From contig CM056573.1 in assembly GCA_029721435.1 (NCBI GenBank), positions 48,706,501 through 48,770,500 on the forward strand: a DNA stretch of 64,000 nucleotides, given 5' to 3'. Numbering within the stretch: position 1 is the first letter of the stretch; the number at the start of each line of letters is the position of its first letter. The translations under genes and the position numbers were made by a program. Shown here in pieces: positions 56,030 to 64,000 of this stretch. The stretch is from Gymnothorax reevesii. Its lineage: Eukaryota > Chordata > Actinopteri > Anguilliformes > Muraenidae. The notes under the pieces were generated by a model. It worked only from the letters and a program-made list of their open reading frames with translations. It searched no databases and was not told the origin of the DNA.

Positions 56030-58821
56030 TTTAGAAATGTTTGTTCAGTAATCCCAATACTGTGTATTCCATCCTAGGACAATCTACAGTAATGATGAAC
56101 AAACTGACACAAAGGTGCATCAGCTATTATTTCACCACTGGGGGAGGACGATACGTCATTTGCATGCACACAATTCACTAAGTAGACTGTGAAAAGAAAT
56201 ATTGTAGGCTATTTAACGGTTATATTAGGCCTAGTTGTTAAGCAAACAAGATGTCAAATGACGATGTTTAGGACCCTACAATCTTTGGCATCTGTGGTCT
56301 CGTCAACAACAACGACAAACATCTTCCCTCAGATCTTCTATACCACCGAAGAGATGTGTTGCTTGCATACCCGGGGCAGGTGAATTTGACTTCTCTCGAC
56401 CGCAAGCGCCACGTCAGCGTCGTGCTCGCGTAACGACAGCGTTCACGCGACACAGAAGGGACTGTCTATACCGGTTCTGTCTTGCCCGCATATGATTCGA
56501 AGCAAAGAGAAGCAAAGCAGCAGCCAAACCTTAGCAGCGTGGATCCCCTCGCGTTTACGCGCGTACTTGTCGGAAAAATATACTCGAAGCGTAAATAAGA
56601 GCTTCGGGTCGCGTTTACGCCGAGACGCGAGCCGCATGGAGCTGGTGCAGACAGCCGCGTAGAACGAGAGCGTATCTGCTGCATCAGACGCGCGAGTAAA
56701 AAACGCGTCTAAAATGCTTTCGGTCTAGACAACGGGTTACTGCTCACATTTTCGCATGCATTCGTGCCTTTACATTGACTTTGACCTGTAATCTGGACGC
56801 GCGAATATTTTGTTTAGCGTTCGGTGGAAATGTGGCTTTACGAACAGCATTTCAGTCAAATTATGCCGATTTCTGCGAAATTCCGCGTTTATCAATAAAT
56901 TCCGTTTTTATTGGCTAATTCCGCGATTCCGAGATCGCGGAAATTATAGGGCCCTACGTACGCTGAGGTGGTCAAGTCATGAGTCAAAATGATTCCTCGC
57001 GTACTATGAGCCACTCTCACAATTTGAGCCAGATGAATCTTGGCATTGTCATCCAGGAATATGCCTGCGCTATTCCATTGATGGGTAACTTGGCATTTGG
57101 CATGTTCAGGTAGTCTGCGGAATTCATCCCCCCATATTAGCCGAACTAACAAGTGGTTGTCTCATGACCACACTGCTGTTTAGTCCCCCAAGTGATTGTA
57201 GCATCATGGATGTGGAAATGCTCTAACCTTCATAATTAAACAGTCATGACTTCTGCTGATTTTTTTTTATTTTTTATGATGAGACTTCACCAAGAATTTT
57301 AGAGATCTCTGATCAGGATCAGTCGTGATTTTTCTCTTACCCATTTCTTCTGCGATGCTGATAGTTCACTATCCTCCCAGGTTTTAATAAATTTTTGAAC
57401 AGTTCATGACTCAATTTAACCCCTTTGCGCAGAAGCCAAATCTGGCTTTTTAGGTGTTACCAGATTTAAGGCTTTATAATTCAAGATTGCTGCTTCACAG
57501 ACAGAAAAACTTTGGCTCAATTGAGTCTAGACACTTGAAGCATTTAGACTCCCATCGTATTTCAGTTTATTTTTATGATTTTGGTGGAGAAAAGGGGTTG
57601 CAAACATAAAAAAATCTTCATGAGAATTCACCATGTAAATAGCAAAAAAAAAAAAAATACAAATGAAAAACTGCTGGGGCTTAAATCTATAAATTTCTGA
57701 GATCATAAACTTCTTGACCACAAGTACAATTCATCTTGAACATTACATTCTAGATTACCTGCTTGCTATTAGCCAAATTAGACAGCTATCCAGGTGTCTC
57801 CCCAAAGTCTGAGATTCATCAAAATGGTTCACTGTCAAATCATACATTAATCATATATTTAACACAAATTAACTTTTGGGGCATGAAATTTTCTGGTGGA
57901 GTTTAGCATGAATTTATCAATATCAATGCAGTTGAACATCATTGGTCAGTAGTAACCTCTCCAAACACAAAACATGCCTTTTTTCCATAATAAAGTTAAC
58001 AATATTGTCCATTTTTCTTCAAAGTCCCCCAAGCATTAAATAAAGCGCTGATTAAACAGCTATAACATTCACGCTGCAATGAAAAGCTGACCGCTCTCAC
58101 ATCCGAGCTCATAACCTTACACCTTATGAGGGTAAAAACTCACTTACTCAGTAATATCTGAATTCTGAAATACACCTTATTTTAACAGAACAGATACGTC
58201 ACTTTCAGAAAAAAAAATCAAACGACATATGTTTCCATATTCAACAGAATGGTGTTATGAACGTACTGAGGGATCTACCGACGTGCGCGTGCTGCGTGCA
58301 TTTGGAGAAAAGAAAACCTCGGCATTCGATGTCTTTAAACGCGGTATAAATTCTACAGCAAAAAGCCATATTGAGCAAAATGCTCAATAAAAAACTTCTC
58401 ATAAAAAAATGAGAAGTTTTGCACTGAATTAAATCAGGATTAAGAGAATTATAGTCAGCTGAAACATACTCATCACAGCATTAATAATTCAATCATAGGC
58501 GAGAGTATTTGCTCATTAAATGGCAAATATTTTTAACAGGCAGTGTGCAAATTACAATTCATGTTGCCAAACTCTGCAGTAAGTTTAAGGCTAGACATCA
58601 CATTACCTTTGAGTGCACTTGGGAACTGCTGTCTAACAAAACAAAGGTCAGTCAAAACGTTATGTTTTAAAAGGCATCAAAGTATTTCTCTGACGGCTTG
58701 GTTCCATGAGCTAAAAATTTCCAGCGTGGCATTGGACCACAGATACACACAATTACATTAAAGAAAAATAAGGAGGGGCAGCTCTTACCTGTCTCATTAG
58801 ATTATCAATCACATCTTCCAT
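38035..58821 (-). CDS. snx10: Sorting nexin 10 (six coding exons, whole gene span)
   Basis: This is a PX-domain sorting nexin of the SNX10/SNX11 group, acting on endosomes and lysosomes. SNX10 is known to bind PI3P and to support V-ATPase trafficking, ciliogenesis and osteoclast acid secretion. I joined six minus-strand exons; phases agree (0, 0, 2, 2, 2) and total 660 bases, 219 residues, against 201 in human. The first half matches SNX10 almost residue for residue ([39 protein letters not shown]), which separates it from SNX11. PX spans about residues 12-120. The RRRY motif (residues 54-57) includes the lipid-binding arginine. R19, Y35 and R54 match human positions 16, 32 and 51, where changes are known in osteopetrosis. 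The later [15 protein letters not shown] helix is the extended-PX part. The C-terminal tail is Ser- and acid-rich and diverged. Whether it is the a or b paralogue is unknown. Confidence 0.93.
38430..39050 (-). pseudogene. Tc1 transposase relic in snx10 intron 5
   Basis: The minus frame 38650-38441 reads [16 protein letters not shown] and later [18 protein letters not shown], the region around the first catalytic Asp of Tc1 transposases. Upstream antisense landmarks (GTCAGAAGAGGCTGCCTTC, GGTCCGAAATTC, CAACTGTTCCACTTTTTACA) continue the N-terminal half to about 39050. No terminal repeats were identified. Confidence 0.65.
39531..41451. mobile_element. piggyBac-type non-autonomous element in snx10 intron 5
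   Basis: The ends CCCCTTTCTGCAGA and TCTGCAGAAAGGGG are exact inverted repeats flanked by TTAA (39527-39530 and 41452-41455). The 1.9-kb interior has no transposase. About 900 bases of its left part align with 57420-58345 (AGCCAAATYTGGCT, ACACTTRMAGCATTTAGA, CCAGGTGTCTCCCCAAAGTC-type blocks). A short TATA-containing block (GGATATAAGGAAGCG) near 40970 could be an old transposase promoter. Confidence 0.75.
41840..42651 (+). mobile_element. Tc1 deletion derivative in snx10 intron 5
   Basis: CACTGAACAAAAATATAAAC at the left and TTTTTTTGTTCAGTG at the right are inverted tips of a familiar fish Tc1 family, with TA outside each end (41838-41839 and 42652-42653). The coding part stops soon after the first catalytic residue and passes directly to the right tip, so the C-terminal half was deleted. 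Confidence 0.8.
42132..42605 (+). pseudogene. Tc1 transposase N-terminal fragment
   Basis: The frame starting [14 protein letters not shown] holds an HTH-like segment ([20 protein letters not shown]) followed by a stop. In another frame come [35 protein letters not shown] and [13 protein letters not shown]. Finally [15 protein letters not shown] supplies the first catalytic Asp. At least two frameshifts are needed, and the second Asp and Glu are deleted. Confidence 0.7.
42654..43770. repeat. Dispersed repeat with AAGGTCAA motifs
   Basis: Repeated AGGTCAAGGTCAAAGGTCAT-like motifs occur at 42765, 42930 and 43060-43215. Towards the right is a C-homopolymer followed by CATATAATGAGGGCGG and CATCAGTATGTCCGTCTGTC. 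This combination is an interspersed fish repeat I have seen but cannot class. Inserted poly-C (43547) and CATA (43388) tracts are present. No coding sequence. Confidence 0.4.
44288..44503 (-). CDS. snx10: snx10 coding exon 5
   Basis: Acceptor TTCTTTCCACAG, then exon AATCCTCCAAAACCC. One base completes Glu107, after which the frame reads [20 protein letters not shown], then [20 protein letters not shown] and onward to CRDSDCD. Donor CAG|GTATTC. VLQNxLLLSDSxLHLFLQS and EACxxGQTxxSV are SNX10 signatures covering the end of PX and the extra helices. The two other frames of this exon also look open in part but do not join the neighbouring phases. Confidence 0.92.
45363..45461 (-). CDS. snx10: snx10 coding exon 4
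   Basis: Acceptor CCTCCCCCAG, exon beginning GGATCTCCC. One base completes Gly74, then [19 protein letters not shown] and [14 protein letters not shown] follow. Donor GTGAGTAC. The LPxLPxxNxFF and QRxxGLxxFL pattern is the Pro-rich loop and following helix of PX that contact the membrane and lipid. A poly-A tract sits only eight bases beyond the donor. Confidence 0.92.
45580..47420 (-). mobile_element. Tc1/mariner (IS630-type) element in snx10 intron 3? no, downstream exon 4 boundary region of intron 3
   Basis: It lies in snx10 intron 3, starting about 120 bases upstream (gene sense) of exon 4. It is the same family as 20163-21734: antisense landmarks include GCCAGATGTTCTCAGTGGGT (45906), TTACGAAGCCATGTTGTTTC (45970), TTTTGCTGAAACGAGCAAGG (46019), GAATATTTTGATGATATTAT (47010) and TTTTTTGAAATGTGTTGCAG. 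The right end is missing. A 373-base MITE interrupts it at 46574-46946. No transposase frame survives. Confidence 0.7.
46574..46946. mobile_element. Tc1-type MITE nested in the IS630-type copy
   Basis: CACTACAGGCCAAAAGTTTG at the left and CAAACGTTTGGCCTGTAGTG at the right are inverted repeats with one mismatch in 20 positions, flanked by TA on both sides (46572-46573 and 46947-46948). At 373 bases it is non-coding. Its insertion split the older element. Confidence 0.8.
47474..47665 (-). mobile_element. End fragment of a second IS630-type copy
   Basis: CAACCTTAATTCCATAAAAG followed by TTGGGAAGCTGTGTAAAAT, AATGATTTGCAAATCTCATA and AGCTCATTTTGAATTTGATG is the end of the same family as the element just left of it, in the same orientation. 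Nothing of the rest follows. Confidence 0.6.
47670..48685. other. Intronic, nothing recognised
   Basis: AT-rich sequence of snx10 intron 3 with GCTAGCTAGCTA and poly-A tracts. No transposon end or exon is seen. Confidence 0.5.
48686..49896. mobile_element. Inverted-end GGTCACCTGAG repeat element in snx10 intron 3
   Basis: It starts AGGTCACCTGAGCCGAAGGC and ends CTCAGGTGACCGTTAAGGCC then GGGCCTCTTG and a poly-T tract. The interior has repeated TGATGGAGTTATTGCCCTTT and CTTATATCTATAAGATCT-like blocks about 160-180 bases apart. I recognise this as an interspersed repeat found in very distant animal groups. Its class is not known to me. A stretch at 49134-49180 resembling GGAAACTGGAGTATACCTGG may be a further insertion. 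Confidence 0.55.
50178..50515. repeat. 124-base minisatellite in snx10 intron 3
   Basis: About 2.7 units of 124 bases start with GGTTTGCGCGTTTTTGGC at 50190, 50314 and 50438. Units 1 and 2 are nearly identical and unit 3 decays after about 60 bases. Each unit holds TTGCATCGTTTCTG, GCAGCTTATTTGAATTGG and GTGTGTTGGCATGGATATG. Period 124 is not divisible by three. The open frames across it on both strands are by-products of the repeat. Confidence 0.85.
51266..51366 (-). CDS. snx10: snx10 coding exon 3
   Basis: Acceptor CCTTTTTTCAG, exon ACTAACAGCATG. It encodes [20 protein letters not shown] then [13 protein letters not shown] and two bases of Gly74. Donor GG|GTATGT. It holds the PX RRRYxEF motif whose arginine contacts the 3-phosphate of PI3P. 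The exon is phase 0 to phase 2. Confidence 0.95.
51491..51622. mobile_element. Compact Angel-like hairpin in snx10 intron 2
   Basis: CCTCCTTACCTGAGGTGCG at the left pairs with CGCACCCCTGGTAAGGAGG at the right, and GTTTCCCAAAAGCG continues as the inner arm. It is the cleanest of three Angel-like copies in the window. It ends about 125 bases from the exon 3 acceptor, so a strong stem would form in the pre-mRNA near that splice site. Confidence 0.65.
52496..52582 (-). CDS. snx10: snx10 coding exon 2
   Basis: Acceptor GATGCGTCAACAG, exon GAATTTGTC. Exactly 29 codons, [20 protein letters not shown] then CIDYEICIH, phase 0 to 0. Donor CAC|GTAAGTAC. It forms the first strands of PX. The residues equivalent to human Arg16 and Tyr32 are present. 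Confidence 0.95.
52831..54432 (+). mobile_element. Near-complete Tc1 element in snx10 intron 1
   Basis: CAGCACCCTCCATAATTATT at the left and AATAATTATGGAGGACGCTG at the right are inverted repeats with one mismatch, and the pairing continues inward through GGCACCCCTGGTTAAGATGTG. TA follows on the right (54433-54434) and GA stands on the left. At 1602 bases it is full length, the best preserved Tc1 copy in the window. It lies antisense to snx10. Confidence 0.9.
53214..54200 (+). pseudogene. Tc1 transposase (DD34E) with two frameshifts
   Basis: The start is [18 protein letters not shown] motifs ([20 protein letters not shown], then a second around [20 protein letters not shown]) occupy residues 1-120, with the GQGRK linker between. 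A run of seven A at about 53567 shifts the frame. [17 protein letters not shown] (first Asp) follows, and a second shift lies at about 53695. Then [38 protein letters not shown] (second Asp) and [15 protein letters not shown] (Glu, 34 residues later) are in one frame. About 40 residues before the AKGGCTKY end are lost. It is not functional. Confidence 0.88.
54655..55461. mobile_element. Non-autonomous element with long inverted ends
   Basis: Left arm from AGTGACGTGCGGTGGAGGTC pairs with the right arm ending GACTGCACGTCACT. The arms stay similar for about 150 bases, sharing TTTGGTGAGGCAGA, TGATTAGCAATCA, AACTAGTTTAGTAA, CTATTCGG and AATGACGGGC. The 807-base copy has no coding frame. The superfamily is not assigned, and no target duplication is clear. 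Confidence 0.65.
55471..56956. mobile_element. Putative DNA element with GTAGGGYCC ends
   Basis: The left end GTAGGGTCCCATGAAATCTG and the right end (read inward) GTAGGGCCCTATAATTTCCG match at about 14 of 20 positions. Runs of TCCGTTTT or TTCCGC motifs mark both subterminal regions. The CpG-rich block at 56380-56720 with repeated CGCG palindromes may be a separate insertion. It lies ten bases from the preceding element. No target duplication found, so the boundaries are tentative. Confidence 0.4.
55976..56032. repeat. (AT)n followed by poly-T
   Basis: About 18 AT units then some 20 T. Such tracts often change length between individuals. Confidence 0.9.
57420..58345. mobile_element. Truncated piggyBac-type copy in snx10 intron 1
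   Basis: The left end CCCCTTTGCGCAGAAGCC is preceded by TTAA (57416-57419). The following 900 bases align with the left half of 39531-41451, ending near CCTCGGCATTCGATG. No right end is found within the window, so the copy is truncated. Confidence 0.65.
58789..58821 (-). CDS. snx10: snx10 coding exon 1 (start codon)
   Basis: ATG at 58821-58819 opens [11 protein letters not shown] and then a perfect CAG|GTAAGAG donor in phase 0, joining exon 2 as RQ-EFVSVWV. Human SNX10 has an eight-residue stretch here ending KE. An acceptor with a strong pyrimidine tract, CCTCCTCCTTCTCTCAG, precedes 58839. The exon therefore has 18 bases of 5' UTR and an upstream non-coding exon must exist. The length and phase fit; sequence conservation of this short peptide cannot be judged here. 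Confidence 0.8.
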
Positions 58822-58839
58822 TGCCAACAAAAGTCAATG

Positions 58840-60387
58840 CTGAGAGAAGGAGGAGGCAAATGTAAGGATTACATGCATGTTTTTTATCTGTGCATTAGTT
58901 TAAGGATTTTCAGTTTAATACGAAATGTGAAGTCCAACTTTTTTCCGCAAGTGCTTAGAAAACAAGGATTCAGCGGCGAAACACTCAGTATTACTCATGG
59001 ACGGATTTCTGTCATGTCGCTGAGGGGTCTGATTTGTAGGCTACTTCATGAATTTCAGATAAAAAAATATTCCATTCCTATAGAATTAAGACTGGGACAG
59101 AATAGCTCAAATGAGAGAATGGTGCTAAAGAATAGTATTTTGCCAGAAATCTGCCATTTATCAATAAATGTTTAATAAATCTAAGCCAGTGGATATTTAG
59201 CCGTCAGATGATTCAATGATATTAGCACTATTTGACCGGCACTTCTGTTCTGACGGGCGCAGTTGTAGCTTCAGACAGTTTGCAAAGTAGTTTTAATACA
59301 TAAACTTGACCAAGTAATTTTGATGCCAAAACCTAAACTTAACCGCAATTCTAACCCCAACCCCAAATATAACCAAGTAGTTTCAGTGCTTAAAACTGAC
59401 CTTAACTCCAACCCAGCTGACCCATGTCAAAGCAGTAGTGCCCGTCCCGGCTAGCTCTCAGCATAAGTGGTTGCCTACAGCGCCACATGCTGGGGAGGCA
59501 CCACTGGTCACCCTCAAAAAAAAAAAAAAAACCCCCAACAACAAGAATATATATTTTGTGGCACCCATTAGCGCCTTTTCGCTTTGAAAATAAACAAATA
59601 ACAAATGAAGAAAGAAGTAAACAGTAATATGCGTTGCACTCCTGCAGTTTCACAATTTGACCTGGCTCCACTAGGCTTGCACTTGTGGTGCAGTGTCACG
59701 TGTGCATGTTGTAAGTGGGGGATGGGAAATCGATGCGCATTTTGCTTTTAAAGAGAGATGGGTCTGAATGACAGATGTCAAGCAGTTGGTTATTGCTAAT
59801 TTTACATTTCATTTTCATGCAGAGAAAACATCCAAGCCATCAGGTGCACAGCACAAAGAATGGAGAGAGGAAGAGGAAGAAAATAAATTTCAATATAGGA
59901 GGTAGCGATATCTTCTTTGATACCTTAAATTCAATTTTGTGCAAAAAGTGTTTTATTTGTACTAGCTAGCTAAGTTGAAGTAAAGCAAAGCAATCTTGCT
60001 AACTCCTTCACAAGCATCGGCCCCACAGAGGGCCATCTCAGCATTCGTGTTTTATACCGTAAAATATTGTGCTACGTTGGAGAGCTGTTTGAAAGTTTGA
60101 TAACTCAACATTATGACTGTGTCAGCCACTTCATGATGCAAATACGATAATGAAAATCATAATCAGCTTGACTATGCAGTCCCATAAGTTCAATTGTATA
60201 GCATTGTTCAGGTTTGTCAAAATACATTGAAATTGATTCTTATTTTGGAAGTCGTCCAGATATGAAAACCTGTCATCATTAACAATCCGCAAAAAAAAAA
60301 AAGCAAGCTTGGACAAACACTGCTAAATCGACTTTGACATTGAGGTAGTTGCCGCCTGCCTCTGATTTTCACAATAATTAGCTCTTT
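58840..60387. other. Non-coding, upstream intron of snx10
   Basis: A degenerate CCTAAC/CCCCAACC stretch (59320-59420) resembles the core of the repeat at 17965-18290. No first exon or promoter could be recognised. Confidence 0.45.
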
Positions 60388-60812
60388 TTTTTTTTTTTTT
60401 TTTAAATTTGGCATCTCCAATCCCACCCGAATCTGGAATGCCCAATTGGGAAACTATGTACAAAGCTTGCTCGTATGCGACCCCTTGCTGCCAACTCTGG
60501 ATAGTGAAGACAGTTCACGGCTCTCCTCCGAAGCACGTGCCTGTCAGCCACTGATTCTTATACACTCGCTGGTTGAATCTTCGCAAGTTCAGAGCGAGGG
60601 CGGAGGATACCCGGACATGAACCAAGCCGGAGTCTTCCTGACGAGCGCCCGTCTGGCCAGCAGGAGGCGCTGGAGCAACGAACAAAGCTGTTATCGAATA
60701 CCCAAATCCGGCAGTCCCTTCCCAATTTGTAACCCTGTAGCGCGATAGCCAATTGTGCGCTACTCTGAAAAAGCTGCCGACCCCTGCCGGTGGGTACGCC
60801 GAGGCTCGAACC
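60388..60812 (-). mobile_element. SINE-like retroposon with 18-base target duplication
   Basis: cacaataattagctcttt occurs exactly at 60370-60387 and 60813-60830. A poly-T tract beside the left copy is the A-tail of a minus-strand insertion. At the other end the minus strand begins GGGTTCGAGCCTCGGCG, a tRNA B-box-like sequence, so the 5' portion with the A box is missing or was never there. The open frames across it on both strands are incidental. The exact duplication implies a fairly recent insertion. Confidence 0.8.
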
Positions 60813-61632
60813 CACAATAATTAGCTCTTTCACTCATGACGCGGAGCTATAGATTGTACCGTAGCCCTTCAGGAACTAAATCCACCAACTGGCTATAATG
60901 TGCTGATCTAACAGAACCATAGGTCTTCTAGCCTGTACCAGCCCTCACTCCAATACATCAGGAAAATCTCATTCTTGTTGTTCACACATATGCCAGTGGT
61001 CTCCACCTTCCAAAAGATGGACGCATATGGTAGCCAAGGGATTAATTTTTACAAGGAGGAATTAATTTAATCGTTTCTGACTAGGAGGAATTTTCTAAAT
61101 GAAGCAAAGGAGTTTTGTTTTGGAATTAGCAAATCTTCTCAGTTTACGGTGTCTGGTTAGCAACAGTTGAGAAGACCAATTGGTAGGGGAAGGCATTTTC
61201 AATAGCATCGTTGTACATTGATCCCATTGTTATGAGGCATTTTCTTTCTCATATAAACTTAGCTGCTTAACCTGCTATCCAGATGCACTCAGGAAATACT
61301 TGCGGGGGGAGAGGGGGGAATTGCTTTCACTATGATTAACTTGGACAATGGTGGAGTTAAACCTGCACTGGAACTTTAATATTCCTTTTGTATTATAGCC
61401 TATTGCACTGCTTTGTATTGTTCAAACATAGCACCTTATCAATGCATGTCGTGGAAGCTGTCTCTAGGACTTCACTAAGACGCAACTAGTTGCATAAACC
61501 CTGTGTGAAGCTTTGATATTTTCTGTATTGTTTAATATAGTGTGGTGGGGGGTTGGCACCAAATCCAAAATCCTAATTTCGCCTAGAGAACCAAAATGGG
61601 ACTGGCTATGGCTAATTGTAACCCCCAATTTA

Positions 61633-62293
61633 CACCAGACGCGGCTGCGCCGCGGCACTCGGAAATATACGCAGCCATTCTAGTGTCAGCAGCGTCCAAG
61701 AAGCGGCTCTGCGCTCCGCTCCGCAGAGAATATGCAGCAATTTCTGCCGCTGGCGAGCCGCAGTCGCTCTGATCTGAATATAGCAAGGATACGTATCCCA
61801 TAGTTCGAACATATACATTTCGTGGATCCAGCTACGTTAGTTAGCTGGCTATTTGTGCTAATGTCGCACACCAGATCGTGCCAGGCAGGAAGTAACAATC
61901 AACGGGAATACGCTTTTAACTAAAAGAAACCATTCACAAGTTTTTTATATAAAATTTGTTTATTACTTCTTTTTCAAAGTTGTGATTTAGTTATAACTAA
62001 AACACGGGCACATTTTTTTCTTAATCTATGATGTTCACGGCTGGACTGTAGTAGGTTCTACAGCACAACAAAGACGGAAATAACATTAAATGCAATTAAA
62101 GCAGAAAAAGCATATAAGGTCGGTGCACAAATGTGCCGGTTAAAAAAATGAAATATGCGAAATCTGAGCAAGTCGATTTTATCAGCAGGCAGGACGCTGC
62201 GCTGACGTTCCGCGTTGTGAGACGCTGCTGGTGTAAACTGAAGTCGCGAGCATGACGGAACAAAACCGCGGCGCAGCGCAGACGCGCCTGGTG
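61633..62293. mobile_element. CpG-rich inverted-repeat element
   Basis: CACCAGACGCGGCTGCGCC and CGCGG at the left pair with CCGCGGCGCAGCG then CAGACGCGCCTGGTG at the right. A second inverted GCTGGTGTAAACTG lies at 62227. The 661-base interior includes GCTCCGCTCCGCAGAG. Its CpG richness could be mistaken for a promoter island. Confidence 0.6.
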
Positions 62294-63350
62294 GACATCC
62301 CGGGTAAGGCAGTCTTGCGCCAATTTCCTATTGCAGGCCTACCAAATAAACGGCCAAGCAGTGACATAAGTTTGTAAGATGTTACCCTTTTTCAAATAAC
62401 CAGCAACACGACAACGAAAACTTACCATATTCCCGCAAAACTTCGCACAACAACACTTCAAAGTAGATACATTTTCACTTGAACCAGACAAAAAAATAAT
62501 AAAATTGCACGGCCCGTAACAAACCCCGAGAAGAACCAAACGAGTTTTTCAACTGTGTGTTGCTGGTCCTTTAAAAAAGGTAGCCATCTGACAAACGTTT
62601 GTAACAGTTTGGTCGTTTTCTTTGGTAGGCCTGAATACAGCTGCGATATGTGGTGATGACTCATGACGGCGGCAGCCTTGTTACCGGGTTGCTACGGCAT
62701 GCGCAGCATATGCATTCGCGTAAATATTAAATTCAAAACCCCCTTCTCAATTGTAAAACGCCCCCAAATATATTGGCGCCGCCTTTTAAAATAGTTCAGG
62801 CAAATGACGATAAAGGGAGGTTTGATACGGATACTTTCCATCCGTTATCCTCACAAAACATCCGTAAATCGTTTACTGATGAAGTGACATCGACAAATGT
62901 GGGCTAAAATTTATGCATAATAGCCTACACATTTTCCCATTGGATTATCGTTTGGAAGAATATACTACATTACTCATACCTTGCAATCCGAATTCTGATG
63001 AGAACGGGTTACTTCTCTGTTGAAAAGAAAAAGTTCGAAGTTTTCTTCCACTTCGCCCCACCCACGGGATCAATAACGACCGGATTCTCCGTTTGACGTT
63101 GCTTGAAGATTACTGATACATCTAATATAGGCTATACCGTGGCCCAGGAGTTGCTTTTAGTGCTTATCTGCATTAATTCCGGACCGATAAAGAGCTACCC
63201 ACTAATTTTAAGCAACGAAACGAAATGGCCGAGGGGTGAGGTTGGATGGATCACCGCATTATGCATTCTAATAAAACAGTTAAGAAGTTGGTGCACCTGC
63301 GGGAAATCATCATTAGAAGGGCGTCGCTCACTGGTTTAGTTTAGGCAGCC
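62294..63350. other. Non-coding, possible snx10 upstream region
   Basis: A mildly CpG-rich part at 62640-62720 contains TGACTCATGACG and GTTACCGGGTTGCTAC. It could be the unlocated promoter, but nothing confirms it. Confidence 0.25.
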
Positions 63351-63356
63351 ACGGGT

Positions 63357-63480
63357 ACGGCAGTTTTTCAGTGCATTTCAGTGTGGAGAGTTACGGCAGT
63401 TCCCATTTGAAGACCTGCCGTAACCATAATCCTCATCCTAATCCCTTGAAATCGACTCCCGTACCAATAAAAACTGCCGT
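63357..63480. mobile_element. Short inverted-repeat MITE
   Basis: ACGGCAGTTTTT at the left and AAAAACTGCCGT at the right are exact inverses. A second internal pair, AGTTACGGCAGTTCCC and CTGCCGTAAC, forms a nested stem. Confidence 0.55.
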
Positions 63481-63567
63481 GTCTCTATACACTTCATTTA
63501 GTTTAAATGCATGCGGACACTACGCGTTGCTGCAACATGTTCTAATTTGGCATGAACAGCAGCACCA

Positions 63568-63792
63568 GGGCCAGGTTGTTCAAAGCTTTGTTAACTTAAC
63601 CGGTGATTACGTTTAAACCACAGTATCTATATCTCTGAATGAAAGCACAGATGTTCGTATGTTTTTGATGCATCTTGTAGGTTTCCCCTTGATTTCAGTA
63701 GCTAGTGGAGAGCATTCACGAGAATCTTATGTAGAGTGGTCATAATATCTGGTGTTTAGCGCTAAATTAAGGGACCTTTGAACAACCGGGCC
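63568..63792. mobile_element. GGGCCNGGTTGTTCAAAG hairpin MITE
   Basis: GGGCCAGGTTGTTCAAAGC then TTAACTTAA at the left pairs with TTAAGGGACCTTTGAACAAC and CGGGCC at the right. The tip is a familiar short fish element. It is non-coding. Confidence 0.65.
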
Positions 63793-64000
63793 TAGTTGGT
63801 TAGTTGTGGCTGGTGAACTGAAAATTGAGGTGGCACCGATCATCTCTTACAACTGACGATTTGGTCCGTTTTCAACCGATTGTTTAAATTCACATTCCTT
63901 GAACTCTGAAAACACTCAGCAGCCTGTTCCCGTAAAGGTGAGATGAGAACTAATAAGTAGTTTACTGTCATCACTTCCATTGATTAACAAGTTTTCCAGT

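Noticed and set aside
60446..60833. Overlapping 90-100 residue frames
   Set aside because: They lie wholly inside the SINE-like insertion, on both strands, with no family resemblance.
61630..62370. CpG island promoter for snx10
   Set aside because: The CpG richness belongs to an inverted-repeat element with matching tips at 61633 and 62293.
62640..62720. RFX X-box at the snx10 promoter
   Set aside because: The half-sites GTTACC and GTTGCT are in the same direction rather than inverted, and the promoter itself is not located.

Overview
The window is vertebrate nuclear DNA, almost certainly from a ray-finned fish. The only conventional gene I can support is split into short exons with GT-AG borders. 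The rest is dominated by cut-and-paste DNA transposons typical of teleosts: Tc1/mariner, piggyBac, hAT and Harbinger elements, Angel-like hairpins, CA microsatellites and a tRNA-like SINE. There are no bacterial operons, CRISPR arrays or phage genes. Most long open frames are antisense shadows or transposase relics. I cannot name the species.

The gene is a sorting nexin 10 orthologue (snx10) on the minus strand. I assembled six coding exons (58821-58789, 52582-52496, 51366-51266, 45461-45363, 44503-44288, 38158-38035). Their phases fit together into 660 bases, or 219 residues plus stop. The protein has a complete PX domain and the extra C-terminal helices of the SNX10/SNX11 group, which bind endosomal phosphoinositide and act with the V-ATPase. 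The 5' end begins in a non-coding exon upstream of 58839 that I could not locate. The 3' UTR runs left, with poly(A) candidates at 37851 and 36408.

Layout: 1-4.5 kb is non-coding. 4.5-10 kb holds an Angel-like hairpin carrying a hAT insertion, a Harbinger transposase fragment, and a 3.3-kb piggyBac relic with a Harbinger derivative nested inside it. 10-18.6 kb is the least repetitive stretch and may hold conserved non-coding elements of the snx10-skap2-hoxa neighbourhood (inference from vertebrate synteny). 18.6-28.1 kb looks like one satellite split by an 8.7-kb piggyBac-like insertion that itself collected at least six later elements. 28.1-33.7 kb holds a nested hAT-like element and two Tc1-type relics, one containing a solo LTR. 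36.4-58.8 kb is snx10, its introns loaded with transposons. 58.8-64 kb is upstream sequence with a SINE and several inverted-repeat elements.

I saw no new multi-gene system. The most unusual item is the nested Harbinger derivative at 6880-8026. It keeps a TATA box, a first coding exon and a splice donor between two arms packed with short ACGCAT-like and GTCAGTG-like repeats.
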